Positions 36,584-45,145 of a stretch of DNA of 64,000 nucleotides are shown one piece after another; position 1 is the first letter of the stretch; every line of letters begins with the position of its first letter. Below the pieces are notes generated by a model. It made no database searches. It saw only the letters and a list, made by a program, of their open reading frames with translations, and was not told the origin of the DNA. Source of the DNA: Oscillospiraceae bacterium (lineage in GTDB: Bacteria; Bacillota; Clostridia; Oscillospirales; CAG-272); assembly GCA_015063695.1 (NCBI GenBank), contig SVTQ01000002.1, positions 36,923 through 100,922 of the forward strand. The letters run 5' to 3'. The position numbers and the translations under genes are program-made.

Positions 36584-37801
36584 ATGACAAACGGAAAATT
36601 TGACTTCACAAACTACTTCAAGAGCTACCCCGATAAGGACGGTTACTTCGGCAAATACGGCGGAAGCTACATTCCCGACGAGCTGAAGGTTCCTATGGCG
36701 GAAATTACAGAAGCTTACTTCAATATATGCAAGAGCCGCAAATTCATTAACGAGCTTCGCAGAATAAGAAAAGAATTCCAGGGCAGACCTACTCCCATTA
36801 CACACCTTGAACGTCTTTCCAACAGCCTCGGCAACGTTCAGCTTTACGCAAAGCGCGAAGACCTTAACCACACGGGTGCCCACAAGCTCAACCACTGCAT
36901 GGGTGAAGCTCTTCTTGCAAAGTACATGGGCAAGAAGAAGGTAATCGCGGAAACGGGAGCAGGTCAGCACGGTGTTGCTCTCGCAACTGCTGCCGCATAC
37001 TTCGGACTTGAATGTGACATTTACATGGGATCCGTTGACATCAAAAAGCAGGCACCAAACGTAGCAAGAATGAAGATACTCGGGGCAAACGTTGTTGAAG
37101 TTACCCACGGTCTTGCAACACTCAAGGAAGCAGTTGACGCGGCTTTCGAGGCCTACAGCAAGGAATATAAGGACTGCATCTACTGCATCGGCTCTGTTGT
37201 AGGCCCTCATCCCTTCCCCATGATGGTAAGAGATTTCCAAAGCGTTGTTGGCTTTGAAGCAAGAGAGCAGTTTATGGAAATGACGGGTGAGCTTCCCGAC
37301 TCCGTTGTTGCATGCGTAGGCGGCGGCTCCAATGCGGCAGGCTTCTTTGCGGGATTTCTTTCCGATCCCGTTGATATTTACGGCATCGAGCCTCTCGGCC
37401 GCGGCACTGACCTCGGAGACCACGCGGCAAGCCTTCAGTACGGAACGGAAGGCGTTATGCACGGCTTTAACAGCGTAATGCTGAAGGACGAAAACGGCGA
37501 TCCCGCTCCCGTTTACTCCGTTGCCAGCGGTCTTGACTATCCCTCTTCCGGTCCCGAGCACGCATTCCTTCGCGACATCGGCAGAGTTAAGTATGACGTT
37601 ATCGGTGACGACGATACCATTGACGCATTCTACACCCTCTCCCGTCTTGAAGGTATCATTCCCGCCATCGAAAGCTCCCACGCAGTTGCTTATGCGATCA
37701 AGAAAGCAAAGGAAATGGACCACGGTTCTATCCTTATTAACCTCTCCGGCCGCGGCGACAAGGATATGGATTATATCATCGAACAGTACGGCATCAGATA
37801 A
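36584..37801 (+). CDS. trpB: Tryptophan synthase beta chain, stand-alone
   Basis: 405 residues. PLP lysine in HTGAHKLNH, catalytic Glu in [11 protein letters not shown], and the phosphate loop GGGSNAAG are intact, so the PLP chemistry condensing indole with serine should work. No trpA or other trp gene is nearby. The [14 protein letters not shown] segment differs from the common HKINNALGQALLAK. A lone TrpB under T-box control suggests salvage of external indole, or a trpA elsewhere. Confidence 0.93.
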   Translation: MTNGKFDFTNYFKSYPDKDGYFGKYGGSYIPDELKVPMAEITEAYFNICKSRKFINELRRIRKEFQGRPTPITHLERLSNSLGNVQLYAKREDLNHTGAHKLNHCMGEALLAKYMGKKKVIAETGAGQHGVALATAAAYFGLECDIYMGSVDIKKQAPNVARMKILGANVVEVTHGLATLKEAVDAAFEAYSKEYKDCIYCIGSVVGPHPFPMMVRDFQSVVGFEAREQFMEMTGELPDSVVACVGGGSNAAGFFAGFLSDPVDIYGIEPLGRGTDLGDHAASLQYGTEGVMHGFNSVMLKDENGDPAPVYSVASGLDYPSSGPEHAFLRDIGRVKYDVIGDDDTIDAFYTLSRLEGIIPAIESSHAVAYAIKKAKEMDHGSILINLSGRGDKDMDYIIEQYGIR

Positions 37802-37829
37802 AGCATGTTAAACTAAAAAAGCACTCCTT

Positions 37830-37866
37830 GGGGCTGTAAAAAACGAAGAGTTTTTACAGCCCCTTT
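37830..37866 (+). terminator. Terminator after trpB
   Basis: A perfect 13-bp stem GGGGCTGTAAAAA (37830-37842 with 37851-37863) followed by TTT. Confidence 0.88.
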
Positions 37867-37941
37867 GTCTTTATAGTATCATTTTTCAACTTTGAGTTAA
37901 TATAGAGTTTCCCAACAATGTCTTTTCCGAAATCGTTTTTA

Positions 37942-37950
37942 TGCTATAAT
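37942..37950 (+). promoter_or_regulatory. Extended -10 promoter of XRE gene
   Basis: TGCTATAAT (37942-37950) is an extended -10; no good -35 is seen. About 50 bases before the start. Confidence 0.5.
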
Positions 37951-38000
37951 GTAAGCAGAAGCAGACATCAGCTTACTTTTATCTCAATGGAGGCATGATT

Positions 38001-39071
38001 ATGGAAATGACTATTGGTGCAAATATTAAGCGTTTGCGTTTGGCTAAAAACATTACTCAGGAACAGCTTTCAGTTGCAATGAACGTTACCTGCGCCGCCG
38101 TCAGCAAATGGGAGCGAGGCGAGACGTATCCCGACATTACGCTCCTGCAACCTTTGGCTTATTACTTTAGTGTAACGCTTGACGAGCTTATGGGTTATAA
38201 TCAAAAAAAGATTCAAACCGATATTAACGAGACTATTCTGCTATACAAAAAATACAGACACGAAAACAAAGGACGCGAAATCATCGTCAAGGCATATCAC
38301 GATTATCCCAATGATTATAGGATTATGCACTATTATATGTGGAACATCGCAGGTGAGGCTGACAATGACCCTTCCGTTCTGATTGTCCACAAAAATGAGT
38401 TTCTTGCCATATGCAAAAAAATACTGGAAGAAGCCACCGAGGAGGACTTGCGACTCGGCGCATGGAATATGCGTGCAAAAATTCTCCACGCAGAAGGAAA
38501 TACGGCCGAGGCTCTCGAAATTTATAAAACAAAATTCACAAATTGGTACACCACCGGAGAACAAAAGACCGAGCAATTGTTTACCAAAGACACCGAAGAA
38601 TACTATTATTGGGTCAGCAAAAACATGTATGAGCTTATTGCCTTTGCGGGTGATAAGTTGGGGCGAGTCATCTTCTTTGACAGAGCTCTTTCCATGAAAG
38701 AAAAGGCGGAAAAAGCTATCAAATACGGAAAACTGATGCTAAATGCGTTAGATGAAACCGGAGATATTTTCTTTGCGGGACTGGCAGAAGCGTTCCTTGG
38801 CAGAATAAGGAATGATATGACATTCAGGGGCGGTTATGACGAAGATATTGTTACCATATTGGATATGAATTTGTACGCAGCTCAACGGATAGCCGAGGCT
38901 GTTAAGAACGACGATGCTGTCCACCAAGCGTATTTCCCCGAACGTATATCGGTAACGGCGGACGATTTTCTCACATGGATCGTTGACAATCTTTTGAACC
39001 CACAAAACAGCAGACACTCAGAGCTTTTGAAAAACAATGAATATATTTCTGTTTTGAACAAGTATAAATAA
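38001..39071 (+). CDS. XRE family transcriptional regulator with helical-repeat sensor
   Basis: 356 residues. The N-terminal XRE helix-turn-helix (about 4-58; IGANIKRLRLAKNITQEQLS, VSKWERGETYPD) is followed by a long all-alpha region that looks like TPR-type repeats, as in peptide-sensing or stress regulators. ATG at 38001 is preferred because TGGAGG ends 7 bases upstream; the ATG at 37995 is only one base from it. Codon choice is somewhat more AT-rich than the biosynthetic genes. Target genes unknown. Confidence 0.82.
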   Translation: MEMTIGANIKRLRLAKNITQEQLSVAMNVTCAAVSKWERGETYPDITLLQPLAYYFSVTLDELMGYNQKKIQTDINETILLYKKYRHENKGREIIVKAYHDYPNDYRIMHYYMWNIAGEADNDPSVLIVHKNEFLAICKKILEEATEEDLRLGAWNMRAKILHAEGNTAEALEIYKTKFTNWYTTGEQKTEQLFTKDTEEYYYWVSKNMYELIAFAGDKLGRVIFFDRALSMKEKAEKAIKYGKLMLNALDETGDIFFAGLAEAFLGRIRNDMTFRGGYDEDIVTILDMNLYAAQRIAEAVKNDDAVHQAYFPERISVTADDFLTWIVDNLLNPQNSRHSELLKNNEYISVLNKYK

Positions 39072-39081
39072 TGTTACCGTT

Positions 39082-39109
39082 GCCCTGCCTCGTGCGGGGC
39101 TTTGCTTTT
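39082..39109 (+). terminator. Terminator after XRE gene
   Basis: Stem GCCCTGC (39082-39088) with GCGGGGC (39094-39100), one wobble, followed by a T-rich run. Confidence 0.7.
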
Positions 39110-39204
39110 GTGTCTACAAAATCAGTGCATATCAGGAAAAGCAGATGGTATTTTACGGTGATATAACCAAATGCTCCCGCCATGCCTATTCACCATAAAT
39201 CTTA

Positions 39205-39358
39205 GTAAAACTCAGGTTGCAAGGCCCCCCAATGGGACGGGATCCGGCGATGTTGGCAACTGAGGGAGAGAGCATTAGAATACTGTTGCTCCAAATTGAA
39301 GTTGCGCGATCTCCTTCCGTCACGCTTCGCGTGCCACCTTCCTCCCGGAGGAAGGCTC
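39205..39358. repeat. GC-rich palindromic intergenic repeat
   Basis: Two hairpin units: one bounded by CTCAGGTTGC and GCAACTGAG (39211-39264), the other with CACGCttcGCGTG and CCTTCCTCC/GGAGGAAGG (39311-39356). The base composition is much more GC-rich and palindromic than the surroundings. I recall similar 'CTCCTTCCGTCACGC' sequences as dispersed intergenic repeats in gut Firmicutes; only one copy is visible here. Confidence 0.55.
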
Positions 39359-39422
39359 TTTTACACCTGACTGTATATTTGCAAAGTGTAACACACTACA
39401 CCTTGAAAGGTAAAGAAAGTGA

Positions 39423-39455
39423 AAAGGAGTACGAACAAAATGCTCGTACTCCTTT
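39423..39455. repeat. Left 33-bp hairpin duplication flanking element copy 1
   Basis: A palindrome with 12-bp arms AAAGGAGTACGA/TCGTACTCCTTT and a 9-base loop. It is identical over all 33 bases to 39688-39720 and in the same orientation. See the element entry. Confidence 0.9.
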
Positions 39456-39687
39456 CAGACCGGAGACAAACTTGGTATATCGCAGATGTGAGGAGATGGA
39501 ATTGTATAAAATAAATCTTTCTTGATGAAATAAGCTGATATTTAAAAGGCGGGCAAAAGCCCGCCACATCTGCTTTGAGAGCATTTTTTCCTCTACCATA
39601 GGAAACTATGCCGACGAGAAAAAAAGCTCTCAATCTACCTTCGTTTTTCTTGGTCTAACTCAGCATGTAGACTTTGTCTACATGCTG
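39456..39687 (+). mobile_element. Non-coding structured element, copy 1 (terminator-duplicating)
   Basis: 232 bp without a coding frame, between two perfect direct copies of a 33-bp hairpin. It begins CAGACCGGAGACAAACTTGG and ends with a hairpin TGTAGACtttGTCTACA. Internal stems: GCAGATGTG/CACATCTGC enclosing a variable region and GGCGGGC/GCCCGCC, then AGAGC/GCTCT around a 53-base long hairpin. The same sequence occurs inverted at 45480-45714, flanked there by a different duplicated hairpin. Most simply, it inserted at a pre-existing bidirectional terminator between the convergent XRE and acyl-CoA ligase genes and duplicated it. The mobilising enzyme is not present in the window. Confidence 0.75.
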
Positions 39688-39720
39688 AAAGGAGTACGAA
39701 CAAAATGCTCGTACTCCTTT
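39688..39720. repeat. Right 33-bp hairpin duplication flanking element copy 1
   Basis: Perfect direct copy of 39423-39455, followed on the plus strand by GTCTTTT. It probably remains a working terminator between the convergent genes. Confidence 0.9.
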
Positions 39721-39771
39721 GTCTTTTAGCGGTAGATCAAAATCTGCAGTAAACACCCTTTTGAGTTCTTT

Positions 39772-41469
39772 TTAGTCAATAGACTTATCAAGCTTAAATC
39801 TTGTGATCTTTCTGAGGGTATTCTTGGGGAATTCGGTGTCTCTTACCTTGATAACGCCGACTCTCTTATACTGAACTGCGCCTCTGTTGTAAATTTCGAC
39901 GTGCTTTTTGAAATATGCGTGAACGTCGTCGATACCGTTCTTTGTCATATAGTCTTCATCGGCAAAGATCTCAGCAACGATCGCGTTATGCTCTGCGCCG
40001 CGGCGGCTGATGCCCTCGTATACAACAACATCGACGATGCCGGGAATAGCGGAGAGGTCTGCTTCGATCTCTTCGGGATAAACGTTCTTTCCGTTGGAGA
40101 GGATGATAAGGTTCTTAAGTCTGCCTGTGATATAGAGCCATCCATCCTTATCAAGTCTGCCGTAGTCGCCTGTGCGGAAGTAGCCGTCCTCGGTAAATGC
40201 TTCAGCAGTTGCCGCAGGATCTTTATAGTAACCGAGCATTACGTTGGGTCCCTTAACGCAGATCTCACCTTCGCCGTTTTCGTCGGGATCTCTGATAATA
40301 ACTTCGTCACATTCAATGGGAAGACCTACACTGCCCTTCACTACCGCCTTGTTACGGTTTGCGGAAATAACGGGAGCGCATTCTGTAATACCGTAGCCGT
40401 TGATAATGGTAACGCCGATAGCCTCGTAAACGTCTGCCATTTCCTGATTGAGAGGAGCGCCGCCGGAAACGATGACCTTAACTTCACCGCCGAAGGCTTC
40501 AAGAACGCTCTTGAAGAACACTCTTCTCATGTCAACACCGGTTTTGCGAAGGTTCTTGCTGACGCCCATCATTCTGTTGAATATCTTATCCTGGCCGCTA
40601 TCCTTAACGGAAGCCATTATCTTACGGTAGAAGGTCTCAAGGAAGAGAGGAACGAGCACAAGATGAGTGGGCTTCTGTTCCTTAAGCTCCTTGGGAAGGT
40701 ATCTGACACCTGAGGAAATATACATCTCGGCACCTGCCATAAGATTACCCACAAGGTTAAGAGTGGAGCCGAAGGTATGGTGGGGAGGAAGAAGACCGAT
40801 GGTCTTGTTTCCGATATCGATAAGTCTCTTACCTTCATAAATGTCCATAAGGATAGCCTTTTGGCTGAGCATTACGCCCTTACCCTTTCCGGTTGTACCC
40901 GAGGTGAATACAAGAAGGGCGAGAATTTCGGGATCGATCACGGAATTCTCAAAGGTGCGGTCACCCATACCTCTTGCAAGTCTGCCCTCTGCGATAAGCT
41001 TTGAAAGACTGTTTTCCGCATCGGAGCTGTCAATTACCGCGCAGAAAGAAATGTCGCTTCCTTCCATGATAGTTTCAGCTTTGTTCTTCATTACGTCCTC
41101 GCCGCAGAAGAGAGCAGTACAGTCCGCAGTCTTTACTGTTTCGTGAAGCTCTTCTGCACTCCAATCGGGGTCAAGAGGCACAACAACAGTGCCGCAGGAA
41201 AGAAGGGCGAGATAGGTACATACCCAGCCGTAGGAGAGCTTGCCGATAAGGGCAACATGACCGTGGGTCGCGCCGTGAGCGGCAGCCGCACTTGCAAGGC
41301 ACTTTACGTCCTCTGCAAGCTTGTCGTAAGATATCTTAACTATATTTTTATCTGTTGCCTTCTTTTTATAAGAGTAAGCAATTTTTCCCGAATGTCTCTT
41401 TTCGATATCGAGAACGAGCTCCTTCATATTTTCGTATTTCCATGATTTGTAAAAGGGATAATTCTTCAT
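39772..41469 (-). CDS. AMP-dependent acyl-CoA synthetase/ligase (long-chain fatty-acid type)
   Basis: 565 residues of the ANL superfamily. ATP/AMP motifs LLVFTSGTTGKGKGVMLS (P-loop-like), GYGITECAPV, YFRTGDYG and the hinge ITGRLKNLIILSNGKN are intact, as is the C-terminal catalytic lysine in FPKNTLRKITR. It should adenylate and thioesterify a carboxylic acid, probably fatty. It starts 69 bases after a MarR regulator on the same strand, and is likely controlled by it. Confidence 0.88.
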   Translation of the reverse strand: MKNYPFYKSWKYENMKELVLDIEKRHSGKIAYSYKKKATDKNIVKISYDKLAEDVKCLASAAAAHGATHGHVALIGKLSYGWVCTYLALLSCGTVVVPLDPDWSAEELHETVKTADCTALFCGEDVMKNKAETIMEGSDISFCAVIDSSDAENSLSKLIAEGRLARGMGDRTFENSVIDPEILALLVFTSGTTGKGKGVMLSQKAILMDIYEGKRLIDIGNKTIGLLPPHHTFGSTLNLVGNLMAGAEMYISSGVRYLPKELKEQKPTHLVLVPLFLETFYRKIMASVKDSGQDKIFNRMMGVSKNLRKTGVDMRRVFFKSVLEAFGGEVKVIVSGGAPLNQEMADVYEAIGVTIINGYGITECAPVISANRNKAVVKGSVGLPIECDEVIIRDPDENGEGEICVKGPNVMLGYYKDPAATAEAFTEDGYFRTGDYGRLDKDGWLYITGRLKNLIILSNGKNVYPEEIEADLSAIPGIVDVVVYEGISRRGAEHNAIVAEIFADEDYMTKNGIDDVHAYFKKHVEIYNRGAVQYKRVGVIKVRDTEFPKNTLRKITRFKLDKSID

Positions 41470-41538
41470 ATTATATACCTCTTCAAAAATTCATTAATTT
41501 ATATTTGTAAAACGGAATTCTCGTATTTATTCTTTCAC

Positions 41539-42018
41539 TTATTCCTCGGAATATCCGTCTACCACGCAGGGCTTCTCGGTTGCTATTCTCTCAAGATTGT
41601 CGGAAAGCTTTTCGAAAGTACGGTAAAAGCTTTCAAGCTCAGCCTCGGTGATACCGAAGTCTGCCTTTCTCTGCAAATCAAGTCCTGCGGCGCCCACCGC
41701 TTTCGCCATTCTTCTTCCCTTTTCGGTGAGAGTTATCTTGGCGTTATAAGCGCGTCTTGTTCCCGTATCTTCAATTTCGACACAGCCGCATTTTTTAAGC
41801 TCGGCTATCTCTCTTGAAATAAGGGAGCGGTCTATCATACTTGCCGCGGCAAGCTCTGCGGCGCTCATTCCCTCGGGATGTCTGTACAGCTCATACACCC
41901 ACAGAATATGGACGCTTTTGATACCGAACACTTCGGCATTGGCAACTCTGAACTTGCGGATGTTCTTCTGAACAACGTCCACGTTCCGTATAAAACGGGA
42001 AAAACGTTCGTTTTCCAT
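41539..42018 (-). CDS. MarR family transcriptional regulator
   Basis: 159 residues with a winged helix: MSAAELAAASMIDRSLISREIAELKKCG (recognition helix) and the wing DTGTRRAYNAKITLTEKGR. AAGGAG lies upstream of ATG 42018. Two perfect GTTGACnnGTCAAC palindromes flank the promoter's -10, so it very likely represses its own transcript, including the acyl-CoA ligase gene. The inducer may be a fatty acid or acyl-CoA (inference from the neighbour). Confidence 0.88.
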   Translation of the reverse strand: MENERFSRFIRNVDVVQKNIRKFRVANAEVFGIKSVHILWVYELYRHPEGMSAAELAAASMIDRSLISREIAELKKCGCVEIEDTGTRRAYNAKITLTEKGRRMAKAVGAAGLDLQRKADFGITEAELESFYRTFEKLSDNLERIATEKPCVVDGYSEE

Positions 42019-42057
42019 GTCCTTCTCCTTCTCTTAATTTTCAATAAGGAAAAAACT

Positions 42058-42115
42058 TGTTGACCTGTCAACATTTACCTTGAAGAGTATACCAAAGAGA
42101 AGTTGACTTGTCAAC
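42058..42115 (-). promoter_or_regulatory. Promoter with two palindromic MarR-type operators
   Basis: On the minus strand, -35 TTGACA (42109-42114) and -10 TATACT (42086-42091) are 17 bp apart. Palindrome 1, TGTTGACCTGTCAACA (42058-42073), lies downstream of the -10. Palindrome 2, GTTGACTTGTCAAC (42102-42115), covers the -35. Centre-to-centre distance is 43 bp, about four helical turns, which would place both dimers on the same face. Confidence 0.82.
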
Positions 42116-42263
42116 ATCTTTTTCGCTTCGAAATGAATGTTTGGATAAATAAACAAAAAATACAATCCGACACAAATCCTAAGGCATCAATTACCACAGA
42201 AAAAACAGTGAAAAAACTCCGCTTGACACCTCAATTTATTGTGGGTCTATACGCCAAACTTTA

Positions 42264-42293
42264 TTGACAAGGGCACAAAATATATGATATACT
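42264..42293 (+). promoter_or_regulatory. Promoter of GH20/nucleoside hydrolase operon
   Basis: -35 TTGACA (42264-42269) and -10 TATACT (42288-42293), 18-bp spacer. A second TTGACA occurs upstream at 42223-42228. The 338-bp gap between marR and this operon holds only these control sites. Confidence 0.75.
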
Positions 42294-42356
42294 TTATCTG
42301 TAAAATGGAAAAATATTGTTCGCTTTAAATCGAACTGTTACTTAAGGAGAACCACT

Positions 42357-44144
42357 ATGAAAATTATTCCCGTACCTAAGAGTATTATTATGGGAGAAGG
42401 CGCATTTGACCTTCACGGAGTAAGAATTGCCATGGAAAAAGGCATGGATATCCGTATTGCCAAGGCTGCAGCTACTCTCAAGAGCGAGCTTGACTGTGCT
42501 ACAGGCGCATTCGTTAAATGCGGTGCATCCGAAGGCAAGCCTTCCGATAAAGCAGTTTATATCCACTATGACGCTACGGGAGACGGCGAAGGCTACACTC
42601 TCACGGTAAATGAAAACGGTATTGAAATTTTCGGTGCAGGCGCGGCAGGTGCTTTCTACGGCATCCAGACACTCCGTCAGCTCATCAAGGAATACGGCGC
42701 TGAAATTCCCGCATGCACCATTGAAGACTCCCCCTGCTTCGCAGAAAGAGGCTTCTACCACGATATCACAAGAGGACGTGTTCCTACACTGGCAACTCTC
42801 AAGAACCTCACAAGCCAGCTTGCATACTTCAAGATCAATCAGCTTCAGCTCTACGTTGAAGACGCTTTTGATTTCGCTGAATTCGACGGCATCATCGGCA
42901 AGGAAGAAGTTATCACCGCTGCTGAAATGACAGAGCTTGACGATTTCTGCTACAACAACTTCATTGAGCTCGTTCCCTCTCTCTCCACCTTCGGCCACCT
43001 TTACAGACTTCTTCAGAGCGATAAGTGGCGCCACCTTTGCGAATATGAAGACTGGCACCCCTGGCAGATCTACTGGATCGAAAAGATGGCTCACCACACT
43101 ATCGACGTTTCCAACCCCGAAAGTATCGAAGTTATCAAGAGCATGATCGACCAGTACGTTCCTCTCTTCCGCAGCAACAAGTTCAACATCTGCTGCGACG
43201 AGACCTTCGACCTTTGCCAGGGCAGAAACAAGGGCAAGGATGCAGGTGAAGAATACTTCAAGTTCGTTTCCAAGATTATCGACCACGTTAAGAGCCACGG
43301 TAAAGTAGTTCAGATGTGGGGTGATATCGTTCTCAACCATCCCGAAAAGATGGATATGCTTCCTCCCGACACGGTTATGCTCAACTGGAACTATGAAAAG
43401 GAAGCAAACGAACAGAACGTTAAGACCTTTGCAGCTTCCGGCATGAAGCAGATCGTTTGTCCCGGATGCTCCTCATGGAACCGTTTCGTTGAAGAGATCG
43501 ACCGTTCCTTCGGCAATATATCCAGCCTCGCTAAATACGGCTACGAAAACGGCGCTGCAGGTCTTCTCAACACTAACTGGGGCGACTTCGGTGACATCTG
43601 TAACTGGGGCGCACGTATGTACGGCATGCTCATCGGCGCTGAAAGAGCATGGAACCCCGTAGGAACAGTTGACGAAGCATTTGAAATGGCAGCTTCCTCC
43701 CTCCTTTATAACTGCGACAGCAAAAACATCGTAAAACTCGTTTACGATATGGGTCAGTGCGAAAGAAGCTGTGACTGGATGCTCTTCGTATACTGGTACA
43801 GCGCAAACACCAAGGAAGGCAGAAAGACAGAGCTTGAGGTTCATCCCGAACAGTGCCTTTCCAACATGGCTCGCATCGACGAGATCGCTTCTGAGCTCAG
43901 AGAAGCAGGCGACGCTTCAGATCCCGTTTACGTTGACCTTCTCCTTGCTTGCCGCGCAATAAAGCTTATGAATAAGGTTCACCTTATGATAAACGGCCAC
44001 GAGGACTTCCAGGACAGAGCCGCTCTTAAAGCTGAATGGTCCGCATGGTTCAAGGAATACAAGAAGGTATGGCTTGCAGAAAACAAGGAAAGTCAGATCA
44101 ACCGCATCGGTGAATTCCTCGACTCCATCACAGAACTTTTTTAA
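42357..44144 (+). CDS. Family 20 glycosyl hydrolase (beta-N-acetylhexosaminidase)
   Basis: 595 residues, no signal peptide, so cytosolic. An N-terminal GH20b-type domain (to about 115) ends in GAFYGIQTLRQL, followed by the catalytic barrel from FAERGFYHDITRGR. The catalytic Asp-Glu pair is in FNICCDETFDL, where most GH20 enzymes have HxGGDE. This Cys-Cys variant keeps the essential DE. It should remove terminal GlcNAc/GalNAc from imported saccharides. AAGGAG precedes the ATG. Followed closely by the nucleoside hydrolase gene. Confidence 0.88.
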   Translation: MKIIPVPKSIIMGEGAFDLHGVRIAMEKGMDIRIAKAAATLKSELDCATGAFVKCGASEGKPSDKAVYIHYDATGDGEGYTLTVNENGIEIFGAGAAGAFYGIQTLRQLIKEYGAEIPACTIEDSPCFAERGFYHDITRGRVPTLATLKNLTSQLAYFKINQLQLYVEDAFDFAEFDGIIGKEEVITAAEMTELDDFCYNNFIELVPSLSTFGHLYRLLQSDKWRHLCEYEDWHPWQIYWIEKMAHHTIDVSNPESIEVIKSMIDQYVPLFRSNKFNICCDETFDLCQGRNKGKDAGEEYFKFVSKIIDHVKSHGKVVQMWGDIVLNHPEKMDMLPPDTVMLNWNYEKEANEQNVKTFAASGMKQIVCPGCSSWNRFVEEIDRSFGNISSLAKYGYENGAAGLLNTNWGDFGDICNWGARMYGMLIGAERAWNPVGTVDEAFEMAASSLLYNCDSKNIVKLVYDMGQCERSCDWMLFVYWYSANTKEGRKTELEVHPEQCLSNMARIDEIASELREAGDASDPVYVDLLLACRAIKLMNKVHLMINGHEDFQDRAALKAEWSAWFKEYKKVWLAENKESQINRIGEFLDSITELF

Positions 44145-44176
44145 TAAATACTGTTCTCCCAAAACGGAGGTTTATA

Positions 44177-45142
44177 ATGGATATCAGAAAAATTCTTGAC
44201 GATATTAAATCGGACAGAGTAAAGAAAGTTATTATTGACACAGACACAGCAAACGAGGTCGACGACCAGTTTGCCATAGCTTATGCGCTGGGTTGCGACA
44301 AGGTGGAGCTTCTCTCCATCAACGCAGTTCCCTTCACCCACGAGGGCATAGACCACAAAACGGGTGTTGAAATGAGCTATAATGAAATAAAGAGAGTTCT
44401 TGCGGCTTATTCTCCCGACTGCAAGGTTCCCGTATACATGGGCGCGTCAGGAGCTATTGAGCTAAGCGGCGGAAAGCCCATCGATTGCCCTGCAGTTCGC
44501 AACATTATTGACACTGCAATGGCAAGCGACGAGACAATTTACGTTCTCGGCATCGGAGCCGCAACAAATATTGCCTCCGCTCTTATGCTTGAGCCTGCCA
44601 TCAAGGAAAAGATATGCGTTATCTGGCTCGGCGGCACAAGCCTTGACGTCGGTCACCTCGGCGAGTACAACCTCGTTCAGGACTACACCGCAGGCCAAGT
44701 GCTTATCGACAGCGGCGCACCTCTCGTTCTCTGCCCTGCATGGAACGTTACCTGCGTTCTCTACGCCCGTTTTGAAGAATTCACAAGAGAGCTTAAGGAC
44801 AAGGGCCCCATGTGTACCCTTCTCTGGCAGCTTATCAATGAATACTACCACGGTGCAAAGAAGCTTGGCGCTGTAAACAGGCCCGAGGACTACGGCAGAA
44901 CCATATGGGATATCGCGGCAGTTGCTCTTCTTTCAAAGCCCGAGTGCGGAACCTTTAAAATCATCCCCGCTCCCATTTTCTCCGAGGAAAGAATATATCA
45001 CTTCGACGACAGCCGTCACGATATGATATATCTTGAAGCGCTGGACCGTGACACGGTTTATGCAGATGCATGGCCCTGCATTCAGAGCCTCGAGTGCGAC
45101 GGAGAATATATTCCCCGCTTTACAGAAGAAACAGAGGAATAA
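44177..45142 (+). CDS. Nucleoside hydrolase (inosine-uridine preferring type)
   Basis: 321 residues. The calcium-binding signature is IIDTDTANEVDDQFAI near residue 19, with the NH-fold elements LGIGAATNIASAL and the later Asp in YGRTIWDIAAVA. It cleaves nucleosides to base and ribose. It lies 32 bases after GH20 and overlaps nothing; a GGAGG ribosome site is present. Co-transcription with a hexosaminidase hints at a scavenging operon, perhaps acting on a sugar-linked nucleoside or unrelated salvage. Confidence 0.88.
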   Translation: MDIRKILDDIKSDRVKKVIIDTDTANEVDDQFAIAYALGCDKVELLSINAVPFTHEGIDHKTGVEMSYNEIKRVLAAYSPDCKVPVYMGASGAIELSGGKPIDCPAVRNIIDTAMASDETIYVLGIGAATNIASALMLEPAIKEKICVIWLGGTSLDVGHLGEYNLVQDYTAGQVLIDSGAPLVLCPAWNVTCVLYARFEEFTRELKDKGPMCTLLWQLINEYYHGAKKLGAVNRPEDYGRTIWDIAAVALLSKPECGTFKIIPAPIFSEERIYHFDDSRHDMIYLEALDRDTVYADAWPCIQSLECDGEYIPRFTEETEE

Positions 45143-45145
45143 TTT

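Larger units (their letters stand above)
39072..39422. other. Gene-free intergenic region left of the non-coding element
   Basis: Contains the XRE gene terminator, the palindromic repeat at 39205-39358 and about 65 bp of unassigned sequence. A short open frame at 39217-39525 crosses repeat hairpins and has no ribosome site, so it is not called. Confidence 0.6.

Noticed and set aside
36566..37723. 385-codon open frame on the minus strand
   Set aside because: Antisense shadow of trpB, with no promoter or start signal.
39217..39525. 102-codon frame in the intergenic region
   Set aside because: It crosses a palindromic repeat and a duplicated hairpin and has no ribosome site; the DNA structure explains the sequence better.
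39456..39687. Group II intron or retron RNA as identity of the element
   Set aside because: No domain V-like hairpin, no reverse transcriptase and a size too small; I could not match it to either.
39423..39720. CRISPR-like repeat-spacer-repeat reading of the duplicated hairpins
   Set aside because: Only two repeats with a 232-bp 'spacer', no cas genes, and the spacer itself recurs elsewhere with different flanks.
42342..43340. 332-codon minus-strand frame
   Set aside because: Antisense shadow of the GH20 gene.
42357..44144. GH20 enzyme being inactive because HxGGDE is missing
   Set aside because: The Asp-Glu pair itself is intact (CCDE), so loss of activity cannot be claimed.
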